Shown here one piece after another: positions 46,081 to 57,143 of a DNA stretch of 64,000 bases (within the stretch, counting starts at the first letter, position 1; each line of letters starts with the position of its first letter). A model generated the notes under the pieces. It was not told the origin of the DNA. It was given only the letters and a program-made list of their open reading frames with translations, and did no database searches. The DNA comes from Diphasiastrum complanatum. Its lineage: Eukaryota > Streptophyta > Lycopodiopsida > Lycopodiales > Lycopodiaceae. The stretch covers positions 20,117,761-20,181,760 of the forward strand of contig CM055104.1 of the NCBI GenBank assembly GCA_029204225.1, given 5' to 3'. The position numbers and the translations under genes are program-made.

Positions 46081-48461
46081 ACTAATCTTCCACATGGATT
46101 CCCAAGGGAAAGTCAGTCCTATCATGGACAAGCTTGATGGAGCCAATTACCAGCTGTGAAAATTTAAGATGAAAACTGTACTAATGGCTAAAGAATTGTA
46201 TGACGTTGTTATAGGTGTAGAAGAGAAACCCATAGCAGACGACGCAGCAATCTCCAGATGGAAGCTGAAGGATGGAAAGGCTTTCGTGCTGATCATCATC
46301 AACATTACAAATACCCAGATCGACTATGTATCCAAGGCCCAGACATTGAAAGAAGTCTGGGAAATCTTGAGCACACTATACGAAGTGCGAGATATAGCTT
46401 CCAAGTTACATCTCAGGAAGAAATTTTACTTCCTCAAGATGGCGAATGGTGATTCCCTACAGAATCACATCAACCAATTCAAGAACCTGCTGAAGCGAAT
46501 GGCCGTTGTCGGATCTGTCATAGACAATCAAGACGCAATGATGCAACTGCTTACAAGCTTGCCAAGCTCATACAACAACTAGGTGATGATCATCACAACA
46601 CATCCAGAACTGACTCTTTCGAGAGTCATTACTATGTTGTTTCAGGAAGACACGCGGAGGAACGAAGCCTCAAGTTTCTCAGCTGATTCTCACGTTTTAT
46701 ACACCAACAAGAGCACGACTAAGCAGAAGAAGAAGAAAGGCCCGAAGCAATCAAAGCTAGACCAGAAACCAGCACAGCACAAAGAACAGTCAAATCCACA
46801 GACGAATAAGAAGTTGTTTTGTAGATACTGCAAGCAAAACAACCACGAAATTCAATACTGCCGGATACTATAAGCAAAGAACAAGAGCAAGGGGCAGTCG
46901 AATCAAGTGGCAAATGCAACTACAGAAGCTCCACAACCTATTCAAAAAGCAGATCATGATGTCTTCATGACCAGCCATCAAGGAGCATCCGACGACAATT
47001 CTTGGTTCCTGGATTCCGCAGCCACTCAGCACATAACCAGCCTCATTGGCTATTTCGAGTCCTATACACCTTACAGTACCAAGAAATATGTCCACCTTGG
47101 CGACAATAGCACACAAGCTATTAAAGGTGACGGTACTGTGAGATTGAGTTTTGCAAATGATCAATCTAAGCTATTCTCTAAAGTCCTGTATGTACCAAAT
47201 TTATCTATGAATTTGCTCTCTGTAAGCAAGATCACAGATCTCGGACATAGAGTAGAATTCGAATGTGATTAGTGCAAAGTAGTTGATAGGACAGACAAGA
47301 TCCTAGCACTCGGAAAGTGGCATGGATACTTGTATAAATTAAGTCATTGCTTTTCTGCCTCTAGTTAGGCGCTCATGCAAATAAAAGTTTACTTTGGCAT
47401 TATAGACTTGGTCACTTGAATCATGTTGTTGTACAACAAATGTCTAGACAATCTATTGTTCTTGGTCTCGACTATCCTCGTGATAAAGTTGAGTTACCTG
47501 TGTTTCAATACTGTCTAGTTGGTAAACAGACTAAGAAACCATTTAAATCAAGCCATCAGCATATTGCTAGAGGATTGTTAGACATTGTACATTCAGACAT
47601 TTTTGGCCCGATGAAAAATCCTTCACTGAAGGATGCAAAGTATTTTATAACTTTTATTGATGAATTTTTCAGAAGGACTACGGTGTACTTTATAAAGAAG
47701 AAATCGGAATCTTTCAACTGCTTCAGAATCTTCAAAAAGCATGTAGAAAAGGAGACTGGAAGGACGATCAAGGCCCTAAGGTCAGACAATGGTGGAGAAT
47801 ATATCTCTACCGAGTCTAAGGAGTACTGCCAAAGCCAAGGCATTGAGCAGCAATTCATCACTCCTTATAGTCCTCAGTCTAATGGCTTAGCCAAGAGGAA
47901 GAACCGTACCTTGGTTGAATCAGCCAAATGTATGCTAGCGCATGCATCGCTGCCCAAGAGGTTTTGGACCGAAGCTGTCTCCATTATAGCTTATGTCCAG
48001 AATAGATGTTCGACCAAAGCCCTCTCAGGCAAGACACCCCACGAGGTGTGGACAGGCTCTAAGCCTTCTGTGAAGAACCTAAGAGTGTTCGGATGTATTG
48101 CCTATGTGCAGAACCCACAAGACACGGGAAGAGATTGGACTTCCAAGGTTTCAAGACCATCCTGACTGGATATACTTTATCTGATAATACATACAAGCTA
48201 TACGATCCTAATACCCAACAAATCTTGTATAGTCGAGATACAGTCTTTATCGAGAATCAGTTCGTCGGCATCAAAGGCAAGGATATTGCTCCAGGAGAAC
48301 CTTCATCACCTGCCATTAACACGATTGTCCGAGCTTCTGGCTCAAGCGTGTCCATTGTTGACCCAATTTTTGACAGTGAATCAGACAAAGACGTTGTTGC
48401 TACCGAGCAACAAGTCCTAGGAGTGGTTCATCGATCGAATCCTCCCAGAAGATCTTGCATA
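46081..48461 (+). pseudogene. Copia fragment K5 (gag to integrase), sister of K3
   Basis: About 96% identical to K3 where both exist. Gag starts at 46094 with TGA at codon 22 (46157-46159) and TAG at about 46580. The zinc knuckle CRYCKQNNHEIQYC follows near 46830. Protease reads NSWFLDSAATQHI (D-S-G changed to D-S-A) with VLYVPNLSMNLLSVSKI. GAG-preintegrase and the integrase core (DIVHSDIFGPM, LRSDNGGEYIS, NGLAKRKNRTLVESAK) continue to the linker at about 48460. There are no LTRs, RT or RNase H. Both ends are abrupt joins, to gypsy gag-protease on the left and to the tandem array on the right. Confidence 0.9.
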
Positions 48462-49286
48462 GATGTTGTAGTGAGTGAAAGTCATATCCTCAATCCTTGT
48501 GTTTCTCGAATCTTTACACATCTGTTCACCAACTGCCCAAAGAAATCATACATGGTGTAGTCCAAAAGTGTGAGAGTGTCTCAGGGTTGGAATGTTATAT
48601 AAGGATCCCATCCTCCAAGGATACCACAACAATGAGGCGAATGTAAGATACAAAGGACATTCGATTATTAGGCTACATATATGTAAATGGCATGAGCAAT
48701 GATAGCGGACACATGTCAAATGTTCATAGGCTGTGAACACCATTGTTCATAGGCGTATTCACCTACCTAGTACGTACTCAAATTAACTTACCTACCTGGT
48801 ACTAAATTTACCTGGTACGTACTTTTGCCCATAGGCTGGAAGAAGGCATGTAAGAAGGCCTTGAAGGCCAGGCCACGGGCCACAAAATGTCATGACTCAT
48901 TATTCTTCTTAAAACGGATTTGAAAATGAAAACTAGCAATCTGCAAATTGCAAGGCAGGACGTTTCCTGCCCACCACCAATTATGCCCGGTAGCACGCAT
49001 GAGCGGGCCCGCTACCGGTGTACTGCGTGCCCACTACCTACGTCGCCGCAGAGTGGCTCAGTAGGTAGGGACCACTCACTACACCTGGTAGCGAGCCTGC
49101 TCACGCTCGCTACCTAGAACATACACTCGCGTAAATTCAAATACCAAATGTTGGTCCATCAAACCAATTCATTATAAAAAGGAATGTTTCCCGACTAAAG
49201 TCTCTTTCGTATCAAGGAAAGTTGAATGCAATGAGAGGATTGAAATTTGGAACTTTTAAACACCAAGGCTAGTGGTTACTAGAATT

Positions 49287-49553
49287 TCACTTTCTAGGAA
49301 CTATTAGTCTCAATTGGCACTCTAGTAATGTTTGACGAAACGAACCACAGTTGGATCCGTAGAGAATCCATTGCATTCCACTTTGCATGAGTTTTGGGCA
49401 TGAAGGAACAGGGATGAAGTTAAAGAACTCACCATCAAATAGACCCTGCAAAATCCCATAAAGTTTTTTTGTGAGTTTGCATGATAGCAATTGGTTTAAC
49501 ATAAAGACAAAAACTGGGCAGAGCCACAACCGATGGATCATGCACCTGCCCAA
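49287..49553 (-). other. Conserved ~88-codon open frame in array units
   Basis: The frame MGRCMIHRLWLCP...LRLIVPRK recurs at 49287-49553, 50638-50922 and 51981-52247. It is broken in unit 4 by a frameshift. A GGTTTTGCAG-like splice acceptor precedes the GGIFDGEFF block in units 2 and 3. Conservation may simply reflect recent duplication, and no family is recognised. Confidence 0.3.
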
Positions 49554-49946
49554 TTCAATTTAGGGGATCAATTATTGGCACTCATCCTTGTGAGATGCTC
49601 ATTCTAGAGGCCAATCAACAGGCATCCTGTTCTTTTCGTGGTGAGAGGGGAATTGTGTTTGCCCCTCCTCCGTGCCACGCCAAAGGACTAGCCCTATGTT
49701 ATTGTCTTAGCCATTTACTTATGCATAGGCGCTGTAGTGAGTGAAAGTCATATCCTCAATCCTTGTGTTTCTCGAATCTTTACACATCCTCCGCAACATG
49801 TTTCAAGTAAAAGGAGCCATTGCCCGTCGGGGACAAGTGCAACCCCAATTTGTAAGGTCAAGACAAGTAGATTTGTTCACCAACCGCCCAAAGAAATCAT
49901 ACATGGTGTAGTCCAAAAGTGTGAGAGTGTCTTAGGGTTGGAATGT

Positions 49947-49960
49947 TATATAAGGATCCC
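49947..49960. promoter_or_regulatory. TTATATAA TATA-like palindrome in each unit
   Basis: GGAATGTTATATAAGGATCCC occurs in units 1 to 3, while unit 4 has CATATAAGG and unit 5 TTATAAGATAAGG. The lone copy has TTCTTATATAACATTCC. Because TTATATAA is self-complementary the direction is ambiguous. On the minus strand a leader-like CACTCTCACAC and ATG follow within 60 bp, which makes minus-strand transcription slightly more attractive. Confidence 0.45.
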
Positions 49961-50238
49961 ATCCTCCAAGGATACCACAACAATGAGGCGAATGTAAGAT
50001 ACAAAGGACATTCGATTATTAGGCTACATATATATAAATGGCATTAGCAATGATAGCGAACACATGTGAAATGTTCATAGGCTGTGAACACCATTGTTCA
50101 TAGGCGTATTCTCCTACCTACTACGTTCTCAAATTAACTTACCTACTTGGTACTAAATTTACCTGCTATGTACTTTTGCTCATAGGTTGGAAGAAGGCAT
50201 GTAAGAAGGCCTTGAAGGCCAGGCCACGGGCCACAAAA

Positions 50239-50251
50239 TGTCATGACTCAT
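50239..50251. promoter_or_regulatory. ATGACTCAT palindrome (bZIP/GCN4-type site) in each unit
   Basis: TCATGACTCATTATTCTT is present in units 1, 2, 4 and, with one change, unit 3, as well as the lone copy (near 6291). ATGACTCAT is the consensus palindrome for GCN4/AP-1-like bZIP factors. Its conservation at a fixed distance from the TATA palindrome suggests a promoter, though function is inferred. Confidence 0.5.
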
Positions 50252-50339
50252 TATTCTTCTTAAACCAGATTTGAAAATGAAAACTAGCAATCTGCAAATT
50301 GCAAGGCAGGGCGTTTCCTGCCCACTGCCAATTATGCCC

Positions 50340-50465
50340 GGTAGCAGGCGTGAGCGGGCCCGCTACCGGTGTACTGCGTGCTCACTACCTACCTCGTCGC
50401 AGAGTGGCTCAGTAGGTAGGGACCACTCACTACACCTAGTAGCGAGCCTGCTCACGCCCGCTACC
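50340..50465. repeat. GC-rich imperfect hairpin, one per array unit
   Basis: Arm GGTAGCAGGCGTGAGCGGGC... (50340-50391) pairs with ...GCCTGCTCACGCCCGCTACC (50413-50465), and inside it CTACCTAC pairs with GTAGGTAG around an about 20-base loop. Equivalents lie at about 48990-49111, 51691-51810, 53027-53150 and, in the lone inverted copy, 6089-6205. It is strongly GC-rich in an AT-rich region. Substitutions between units often fall at unpaired positions or leave pairing possible, but I have not tested covariation. Confidence 0.85.
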
Positions 50466-53400
50466 TAGCACATACACTTGCGTAAATTCAAATACGAAAT
50501 GTTGGTCCGACAAACCAATTCATTATAAAAAAGAATGTTTCCCGACTAAAGTCCCTTTCGTATCAAGGAAACTTGAATGCAGTGAGAGGGTTGAAATTGG
50601 GAACTTTTAAACACCAGGGCTAGTGGTTACTAGAATTTCACTTTCTAGGAACTATTAGTCTCAATTGGCACTCTAGTAATGTTTGACGAAACGAACCACA
50701 GTTGGATCCGTAGAGAATCCATTGCGCTCCACTTTGCATGAGTTTTGGGCATGAAAGAACTGGGATGAATTTAAAGAACCCACCATCAAATATACCCTGC
50801 AAAACCACATGAAGTTCTTTTGTGAGTTTGCATAATAGCAATGGGTTTAACATACAAACAAAAATTGGGCAGAGCCACAGCCGATGGATCATGCACCTGC
50901 CCAATTCACCATAGGGGGTCAATTATTGGCACTCATCCTTGTGAGATGCTCATTCTAGAGGCCAATCAACAAGCATCCTGTTCTATTCGTGGTGAGAGGA
51001 GAATTGTGTTAGCCCCTCCTCCGTGCCACGCCAAAGCACTAGCCCTGCGTTATTGTCTTAGCCATTTACTTATGCATAGGCGTTGTAGTGAGTGAAAGTC
51101 ATATCCTCAATCCTTGTGTTTCTCGAATCTTTACACATCCTCCGCAACATGTTTCAATTAAAAGGAGCCATTGCCCACCGGGGACAAGTGTAACCCCAGT
51201 TTGTAAGGTCAAAAGAAGTAGATTTGTTCACCAACCGCCCAAAGAAATCATACATGGTGTAGTCCAAAAGTGTGAGAGTGTCTTAGGGTTGGAATGTTAT
51301 ATAAGGATCCCATCCTCCAAGGATACCACAACAATGAGGCGAACGTAAGATACAAAGGACATTCGATTATTAGGCTACATATATGTAAATGGCATGAGCA
51401 ATGATAGCGGACACATGTCAAATGTTCATAGGCTGTCAAGACCATTGTTCATAGGCGTATTCACCTACCTAGTACGTTCTCAAATTAACTTACCTACTTG
51501 GTACTAAATTTACCTGGTACGTACTTTTGCCCATAGGCTGGAAGAGGGCATGTAAGAAGGCCTTGAAGGCCAGGCCACGAGCCACAAAATATCATGACTC
51601 ATTCTTCTTCTTAAAACAGATTTGAAAATGAAAACTAGCAAATTGCAAGGCAGGGCGTTTCCTGCCCACTGCCAATTATGCCCAGTAGCAGGCATGAGCG
51701 GGCCCGCTACCTGTATACTGCGTGCTCACTACCTACCTCGCCGCAGAGTGGCTCGGTAGGTAGGGACCACTCACTACACCTGGTAGCGAGCCTGCTCACG
51801 CCTGCTACCTAGCACATACAATTGCGTGAATTCAAATACGAATTGTTGGTGCATAAAGCCAATTCATTATAAAAAAGAATATTACCCGACTAACATCTCT
51901 TTTGTATCAAGGAAAGTTGAAGCAATGATAGGGTTGAAATTTGGAACTTTTAAACACCACAGCTAGTGGTTACTGGAATTTCACTTTCTAGGAACTATTA
52001 GTCTCAATTGGCACTCTAGTAATGTTTGACGAAACGAACCACAGTTGGATCCGTAGAGAATCCATTGCGTTCCACTTTGCATGAGTTTTGGGCATGAAGG
52101 AACTGGGATGAATTTAAAGAACTCACCATCAAATATACCCTGCAAAACCACATAAAGTTCTTTTGTGAGTTTGCATGATAGCAATTGGTTTAACATAAAG
52201 AGAAAAATCAGGCAGAGCCACAGCCGATGGATCATGCACCTACCCAATTCACTTTAGGGGATCAATTATTGGCACCCATCCTTGTGAGATGCTCATTCTA
52301 GAGGCCAATCAACAAGCATCCTGTTCTATTCGTGGTGAGAGGAGAATTGTGTTAGCCCCTCCTCCGTGCCACGCCAAAGCACTAGCCCTGCGTTATTGTC
52401 TTAGCCATTTACTTATGCATAGGCGTTGTAGTGAGTGAAAGTCATATCCTCAATCCTTGTGTTTCTCGAATCTTTACACATCCTCCGCAACATGTTTCAA
52501 TTAAAAGGAGCCATTGCCCGCCGGGGACAAGTGTAACCCCAGTTTGTAAGGTCAAAAGAAGTAGATTTGTTCACCAACCGCCCAAAGAAATCATACATGG
52601 TGTAGTCCAAAAGTGTGAGAGTGTCTTAGGGTCGGAATGTCATATAAGGATCCCATCCTCCAAGGACACCACAACAATGAGGCGAATATAAGATACAAAG
52701 GACATTCGATTATTAGGCTACATATATGTAAATGGCATGAGGAAAGATAGCGGACACATGTCAAATGTTCATAGGTTGTGAACACCATTGTTCATAGGCG
52801 TATTCACCTACCTAGTATGTTCTCAAATTAACTTACCTACAAATTTACCTGGTACGTACTTTTGCTCATAGGCTGGAAGAAGGCATGTAAGAAGGCCTTG
52901 AAGGCCAGGCCACGGGCCACAAAATGTCATGACTCATTATTCTTCTTAAACCAGATTTCAAAATGAAAACTAGCAATCTACAAATTGCAAGGCAGGGCGT
53001 TTCCTGCCCACTGCCAATTATGCCGGGTGGCAGGTGTGAGCGGGCCCGCTACCGGTGTACTGCGTGCTCCCTACCTACCTCGCCGCAGAGTGGCTCGGTT
53101 GGTAGGGACCAGTCACTACACCTGGTAGCGAGCCTGCTTACGCCCGCTACCTAGTACATACACTCGCGTAAATTCAAATACGAAATGTTGGTCCATCAAA
53201 CCAATTCATTATAAAAAGGAATGTTTTCCGACTAAAGTCTCTTTCGTATCAAGGAAAGTTGAATGCAGTGAGAGGGTTAAGATTTGGAACTTTTAATCAC
53301 CAGGGCTAGTGGTTACTAGAATTTCACTTTCTAGGAACTATTAGTCTCAATTGGCACTCTAGTAATGTTTGACGAAACGAACCACAGTTGGATCCGTAGA

Positions 53401-54090
53401 GAATCCATTGCGTCCACTTTGCATGAGTTTTGGGAATGAAGGAACTGGGATGAAGTTAAAGAACTCACCATCAAATATACCCTGCAAAATCCCATTCTTT
53501 TGTGAGTTTGCATGATAGCAATTGGTTTAACATAAAGAGAAGAATTGGACAGAGCCACAGCCGATGGATCATGCACCTGCCCAATTCACCTTAGGGGATC
53601 AATTATTGGCACTCATCCTTGTGAGATGCTCATTCTAGAGGCCAATCAACAAGCATCATGTTCTTTTCGTGGTGAGAGGAGAATTGTGTTTGCCCCTCCT
53701 CCGTGCCACGCCAAAGCACTAGCCCTGCATTATTGTCTTAGCCATTTACTTATGCATAGGCGTTGTAGTGAGTGATAGTCATATCCCCAATCCTTGATGT
53801 TCGTATAGTTCTCGAATCTTTACACATCGCCGTCGAGGACAAGTGCAACCCCAGTTTGTATGATCAAAAGAAGCAGACTTGTTCAATATAAGCACCCCCC
53901 CCCCCCCAAAGGAGAAATCATACATGGTGCAGTCCAAAAATGTGAGAGTGTCTTAGGGTTGGAATGTTATAAGATAAGGATCCCATCCTCCAAGGATACC
54001 ACAACAATGAGGCGATACAAAGGACATTTGATTATTAGGCTACAGATAGATTACACTCGCATAAACTCAAATACGAAATGCTGGTCCAGG

Positions 54091-54640
54091 AGAATCATTT
54101 GAAAATCATCTGATCTGAAAAGATGTTGGGCAGCACATCAAGTTATATTCTTTGGTGGTTACTAGCAGCAAAAATCTCGTTCATCTAGCTGCTCCGAACA
54201 AGAGGCTGTGCAAGAAAGAGCATGGTTTTGGTTTATTCACGGAAAGCAGCAGACACCCTTCAAGAGAGAGAACCCAACAAAACTCACGGATTAACCATTC
54301 GCCTTGAACATTAATTATGATAACGACGAACGAGATAAAGAGAAAATCATGGGGAGGTTGAACCTTCGCTGCTGCAAACCATTTGGCTAATCTGCATCTC
54401 TGTACAGGCTTGTGCTTGCTTAGATCAAAACCTGCCACTTTGTTAGGATGTCCATGAGCAGATAACATAGCATGTTACTACTACTACTCGAGCTGTGCTT
54501 ATTAGCTATCCTGTTGGGCTGCGACTGACTGACTGATTGATTAACCACCGAAGTAAGGAGAAAGAGAATCAGTCATCTTGTTTGTTAACAGATATTGATG
54601 ATCGATGGGTGGAAGGATATGATGTGGATCAATTGAGGAT
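54091..54640. other. No confirmed gene; possible minus-strand exon
   Basis: A 95-codon minus-strand frame at 54181-54468 (HGHPNKVAGFDLSKHKPVQ) has no recognised motif. CTACTACTACT and GACTGACTGACTG-like short repeats lie near 54480-54540. Confidence 0.3.
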
Positions 54641-54654
54641 CTCAATTGGGTAGG

Positions 54655-54770
54655 GGGTAGAGGGAGGGGGAGGGGGAGGGGGCCGCGCGAACGCGAGCCC
54701 CCGCTACCACAAATTATGACGTGCACTCTCCCCGTAGGGAGATGCTAGGGCGCGCCCGGGCCGGAGTGCA
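54655..54770 (+). promoter_or_regulatory. GC-rich promoter-like island
   Basis: GGGGGA repeats (54660-54682) and CG-rich blocks (GCCGCGCGAACGCGAGCC, GGGCGCGCCCGGGCC) precede the exon candidate at 54771. This is the most CpG-rich stretch in the window. A TGACG-containing TTATGACGTGCAC lies at 54714-54726. Confidence 0.4.
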
Positions 54771-54827
54771 ATGGCGCAGGCAGCCCTAGGCCATCGGCCT
54801 TCTGGATCACCGATTGACCCCGCCCAG
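54771..54827 (+). CDS. Candidate first exon of a host gene
   Basis: ATGGCGCAGGCAGCC starts 19 codons (MAQAALGHRPSGSPIDPAQ) ending in CAG followed by GTAAGTATG, an ideal splice donor, in phase 0. Codons are GC-rich, unlike every neighbouring retroelement. Later exons were not identified, and CAGCAG near 54990 is a possible acceptor. It could also be a captured fragment. Confidence 0.4.
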
Positions 54828-54999
54828 GTAAGTATGAAACAACATGCCATGCTCGTCTTATTTGTATCTCCTCCTGCCTTGCCTTTGCTTGCCTTTGCTT
54901 ATGGGACATGTTTTTTCCTTCTTACATACACATATTATTCATGCGAGGTTGATATGGCACCTGACTTTTGTTGTGCACATAATAATATCAGCAGCAATT

Positions 55000-55849
55000 A
55001 AAAAGCGTGGAGCAGGGTACAATTTTACTTTGTAGATTTATTTAATCTAACTCCACGACAATCTTTTCACAAATAGTTTTCTTCTATATTGGAAATTGAA
55101 ATCTCCAAATCGTCAACTAAAGTTTATGCCTTCGGCTCTTCCACATGGCCTAAGATAATGCAATGGATAGCTATTAGATCGAATGTGCTCATGAGAATGC
55201 CTCGTATGCCTAGCAAGCACACCAAAACCCCTTTGGATTCTTAGCTTTCTTACATTACGCTTCATATTAGGTGTCTCCCATTTTATAGTATATTTCTAAA
55301 TTGGCATTTTGCGAGTTGATTGGTTGTAAGTTTTGTGAGCTGAATTTCATGACCTTAGAGCTTGTAACAAGCTCCGAGTTTGTGCATTATCCAATAGTGC
55401 CGATAGTCAAAACTTACAAAACTCTAAAATTTAATTCCCAAGCTTCAGGGCTCCCAAAAACATGTGCTAATTAATAGTCGCCCTTGAACCTTGGGCCAGT
55501 TTGGCCCATGCTTAAAATTCAAAAGTTGCGATGCATATCAAGGCCTCCTTTTATGTTCAAAACAAGTTTTTAGAAAGAAAATCGTAATCAAGGTTTCATT
55601 CAAAGCACACATCCATAAATTATCCTTCTATTTGGAAAGAAAAGTTTGAAAATTCTAAAATTCATATGCTGGTAAAAAAAAACATTTTACAAAATGCGTT
55701 GGTTGGGCCCCTACTTGGTGCCCCCAACCTCCCCGTGACTCGAGCTCCCATTGTGATGTGGACCTCGTCTATAGCTCAAGGCTCACTCACTACAAACTTT
55801 AGGCCCCTCCATTGACATTGTCTCTCCTAGTTGTTTTCTAGTATTAGAA
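55000..55849. other. Non-coding stretch
   Basis: No recognisable gene. It could include an intron of the candidate gene starting at 54771. Confidence 0.45.
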
Positions 55850-55950
55850 CCACTTTTTGGATGGGATCTATGGCAATTGGATGTCAATAATGCATTCTTG
55901 AATGGTGATCTTGAGGAGGAGGTGTTTCTTGAGCAATTTTGTGCCCCATG
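55850..55950 (+). pseudogene. Copia reverse transcriptase fragment
   Basis: The plus strand reads QLDVNNAFLNGDLEEEVFLE, the highly conserved copia RT block, with only a few flanking codons. It is an isolated fragment. Confidence 0.88.
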
Positions 55951-55999
55951 AAAATAGCTCGAGGTAAACTGGGGACCAAGGACACATGGCACTTCATGT

Positions 56000-56200
56000 C
56001 GTCTCCTTTTCACTTGATGTCACCTCCTTTGCCATTAAAGCCCGCTGATTTGACATCAACAATATCATTACTATCATCCTCATCTTTATCATTAGTAAAG
56101 TTGCTTTGCTTGCTACTTCCCAATTGATCTCTTTTTCTATCAAGGCATTTACTAGAAAAGTGACCTTGTATACCACAATAAATGCATTTTAACTTTGATT
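56000..56200 (-). pseudogene. Gag zinc-knuckle fragment
   Basis: The minus strand reads CIYCGIQGHFSSKC, a CX2CX4HX4C knuckle, followed by DRKRDQLGSSKQSN and an acidic stretch. It lies 3' of the protease-like segment at 56259-56471, the wrong order for one element, so it probably comes from a second element. Confidence 0.7.
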
Positions 56201-56258
56201 TTAACTAATTCTCTATAGTCTTGAATCAAAAAAAAAAAAGCTTAAGTACTCTGACTTT

Positions 56259-57143
56259 TCAAGTTTTCAAGTTTGCTCTTGAAGCTAAATATACTTTATA
56301 TCTATGATTGTCAACTTCCGTTCCTACGCCGAGTTTTTGCGCAAGACGAGACTTAATGAAATTACGAGCTAAACCACTATTAATTAAAATACTACTTCTT
56401 GATGATCTTTCATTGCGCCTAAAAATCATTAAGCAAGAAAGAAGCAGTACTAAAAGAACATTCATGCTCACAATTTATTAGGTCAATTTCCAACTTTAGA
56501 TTTTCCATACCTGGCATCTCAATCACTTGAGCTGCATGTTTTTTTTTCTTTGGGCTGAATTATATAACATGTCCAGACTTATAACAAATGCTCACATTCT
56601 TAGCCTTTTTTTTACTTTTGCTTATCTTCTGATGCCATTTGATCAAGCTCGTCAAAATATTTAATCTCAATTTTGTCACAAATTTGTTTACTTTTTTTCT
56701 TTGGTTTGGGTACTAATAGACTAGTCTAAAATTGCTTATGGCATGCCACCACTACAAGGTTCTAGGCTTTCACGATTCAAACAACATAATCGAAAGTCTA
56801 AAGCACATTTTAGTTGCATTCGTTTAGATAATCCGTTGGCAAACCTGAGATGAACTGCCAAAGAGCTAGTTTCGAATCGTATGATGGAACTTTGTTCCAT
56901 AAATATAGAAATGACATAAATATATATTTCTTCTACCCTTTTTTTGCAATTAATGAATTTTTTAGAGGAGTGTGAATCGCCTACAAACCACAATGACTTT
57001 TTTGAATATTTGCATGAATTCTTTCCACAACGGTTGGTTACGCCACTAGGACCAAGCCTTACCAGAGAACAACAGAACAAGACTCCACATCTTTTTCTCT
57101 TCAAAATTTCATGTAGACTAACATAACTAGTCCACTTGGTCAA
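56259..57143 (-). pseudogene. Ty3/gypsy gag, zinc knuckle and protease relic
   Basis: Right to left on the minus strand: a gag-like block (LAVHLRFANGLSKRMQLKC), a degenerate knuckle (ICYKSGHVI), then ILINSGLARNFIKSRLAQKL, a retropepsin motif with N-S-G in place of D-S-G. Stops and frameshifts are present. The order gag, knuckle, protease is as expected for Ty3/gypsy. Confidence 0.65.

Larger units (their letters stand above)
48468..54090. repeat. Tandem array of ~1.35-kb units (four full, one partial)
   Basis: Unit starts, taken at GTAGTGAGTG, are 48468, 49734, 51085, 52428 and 53765, giving lengths of 1266, 1351, 1343 and 1337 bp. Unit 1 lacks about 85-90 bp after TTTACACAT. Unit 5 is partial: it has lost the stretch between GGCTACA and ACACTCGC and ends near 54090. 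Copies look about 95% or more identical. The unit matches no coding domain I recognise. About 700 bp of it also occurs alone and inverted at 5921-6628. Read on the minus strand, it runs from an ORF-like block through a GC-rich hairpin and a promoter-like block to a TATA palindrome and a short downstream region. Confidence 0.95.

Noticed and set aside
49734-52691. Plus-strand 86-codon frames starting MSESHILNPCVS in units 2-4
   Set aside because: Conserved only because units are recent duplicates, overlapping the putative minus-strand leader. No motif or codon-level constraint is visible.
48468-54090. Array units as integrated geminivirus betasatellites because of the ~1350-bp length
   Set aside because: I found no TAATATTAC nonanucleotide, no A-rich region in the right place and no recognisable beta-C1-like frame. 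The length match alone is not evidence.
48468-54090. Array as rDNA intergenic spacer or 5S repeats
   Set aside because: No rRNA sequence is recognisable in or beside the units.
54541-54726. Minus-strand frame rich in Pro-Leu
   Set aside because: It translates the GGGGGA simple repeat of the GC-rich island.
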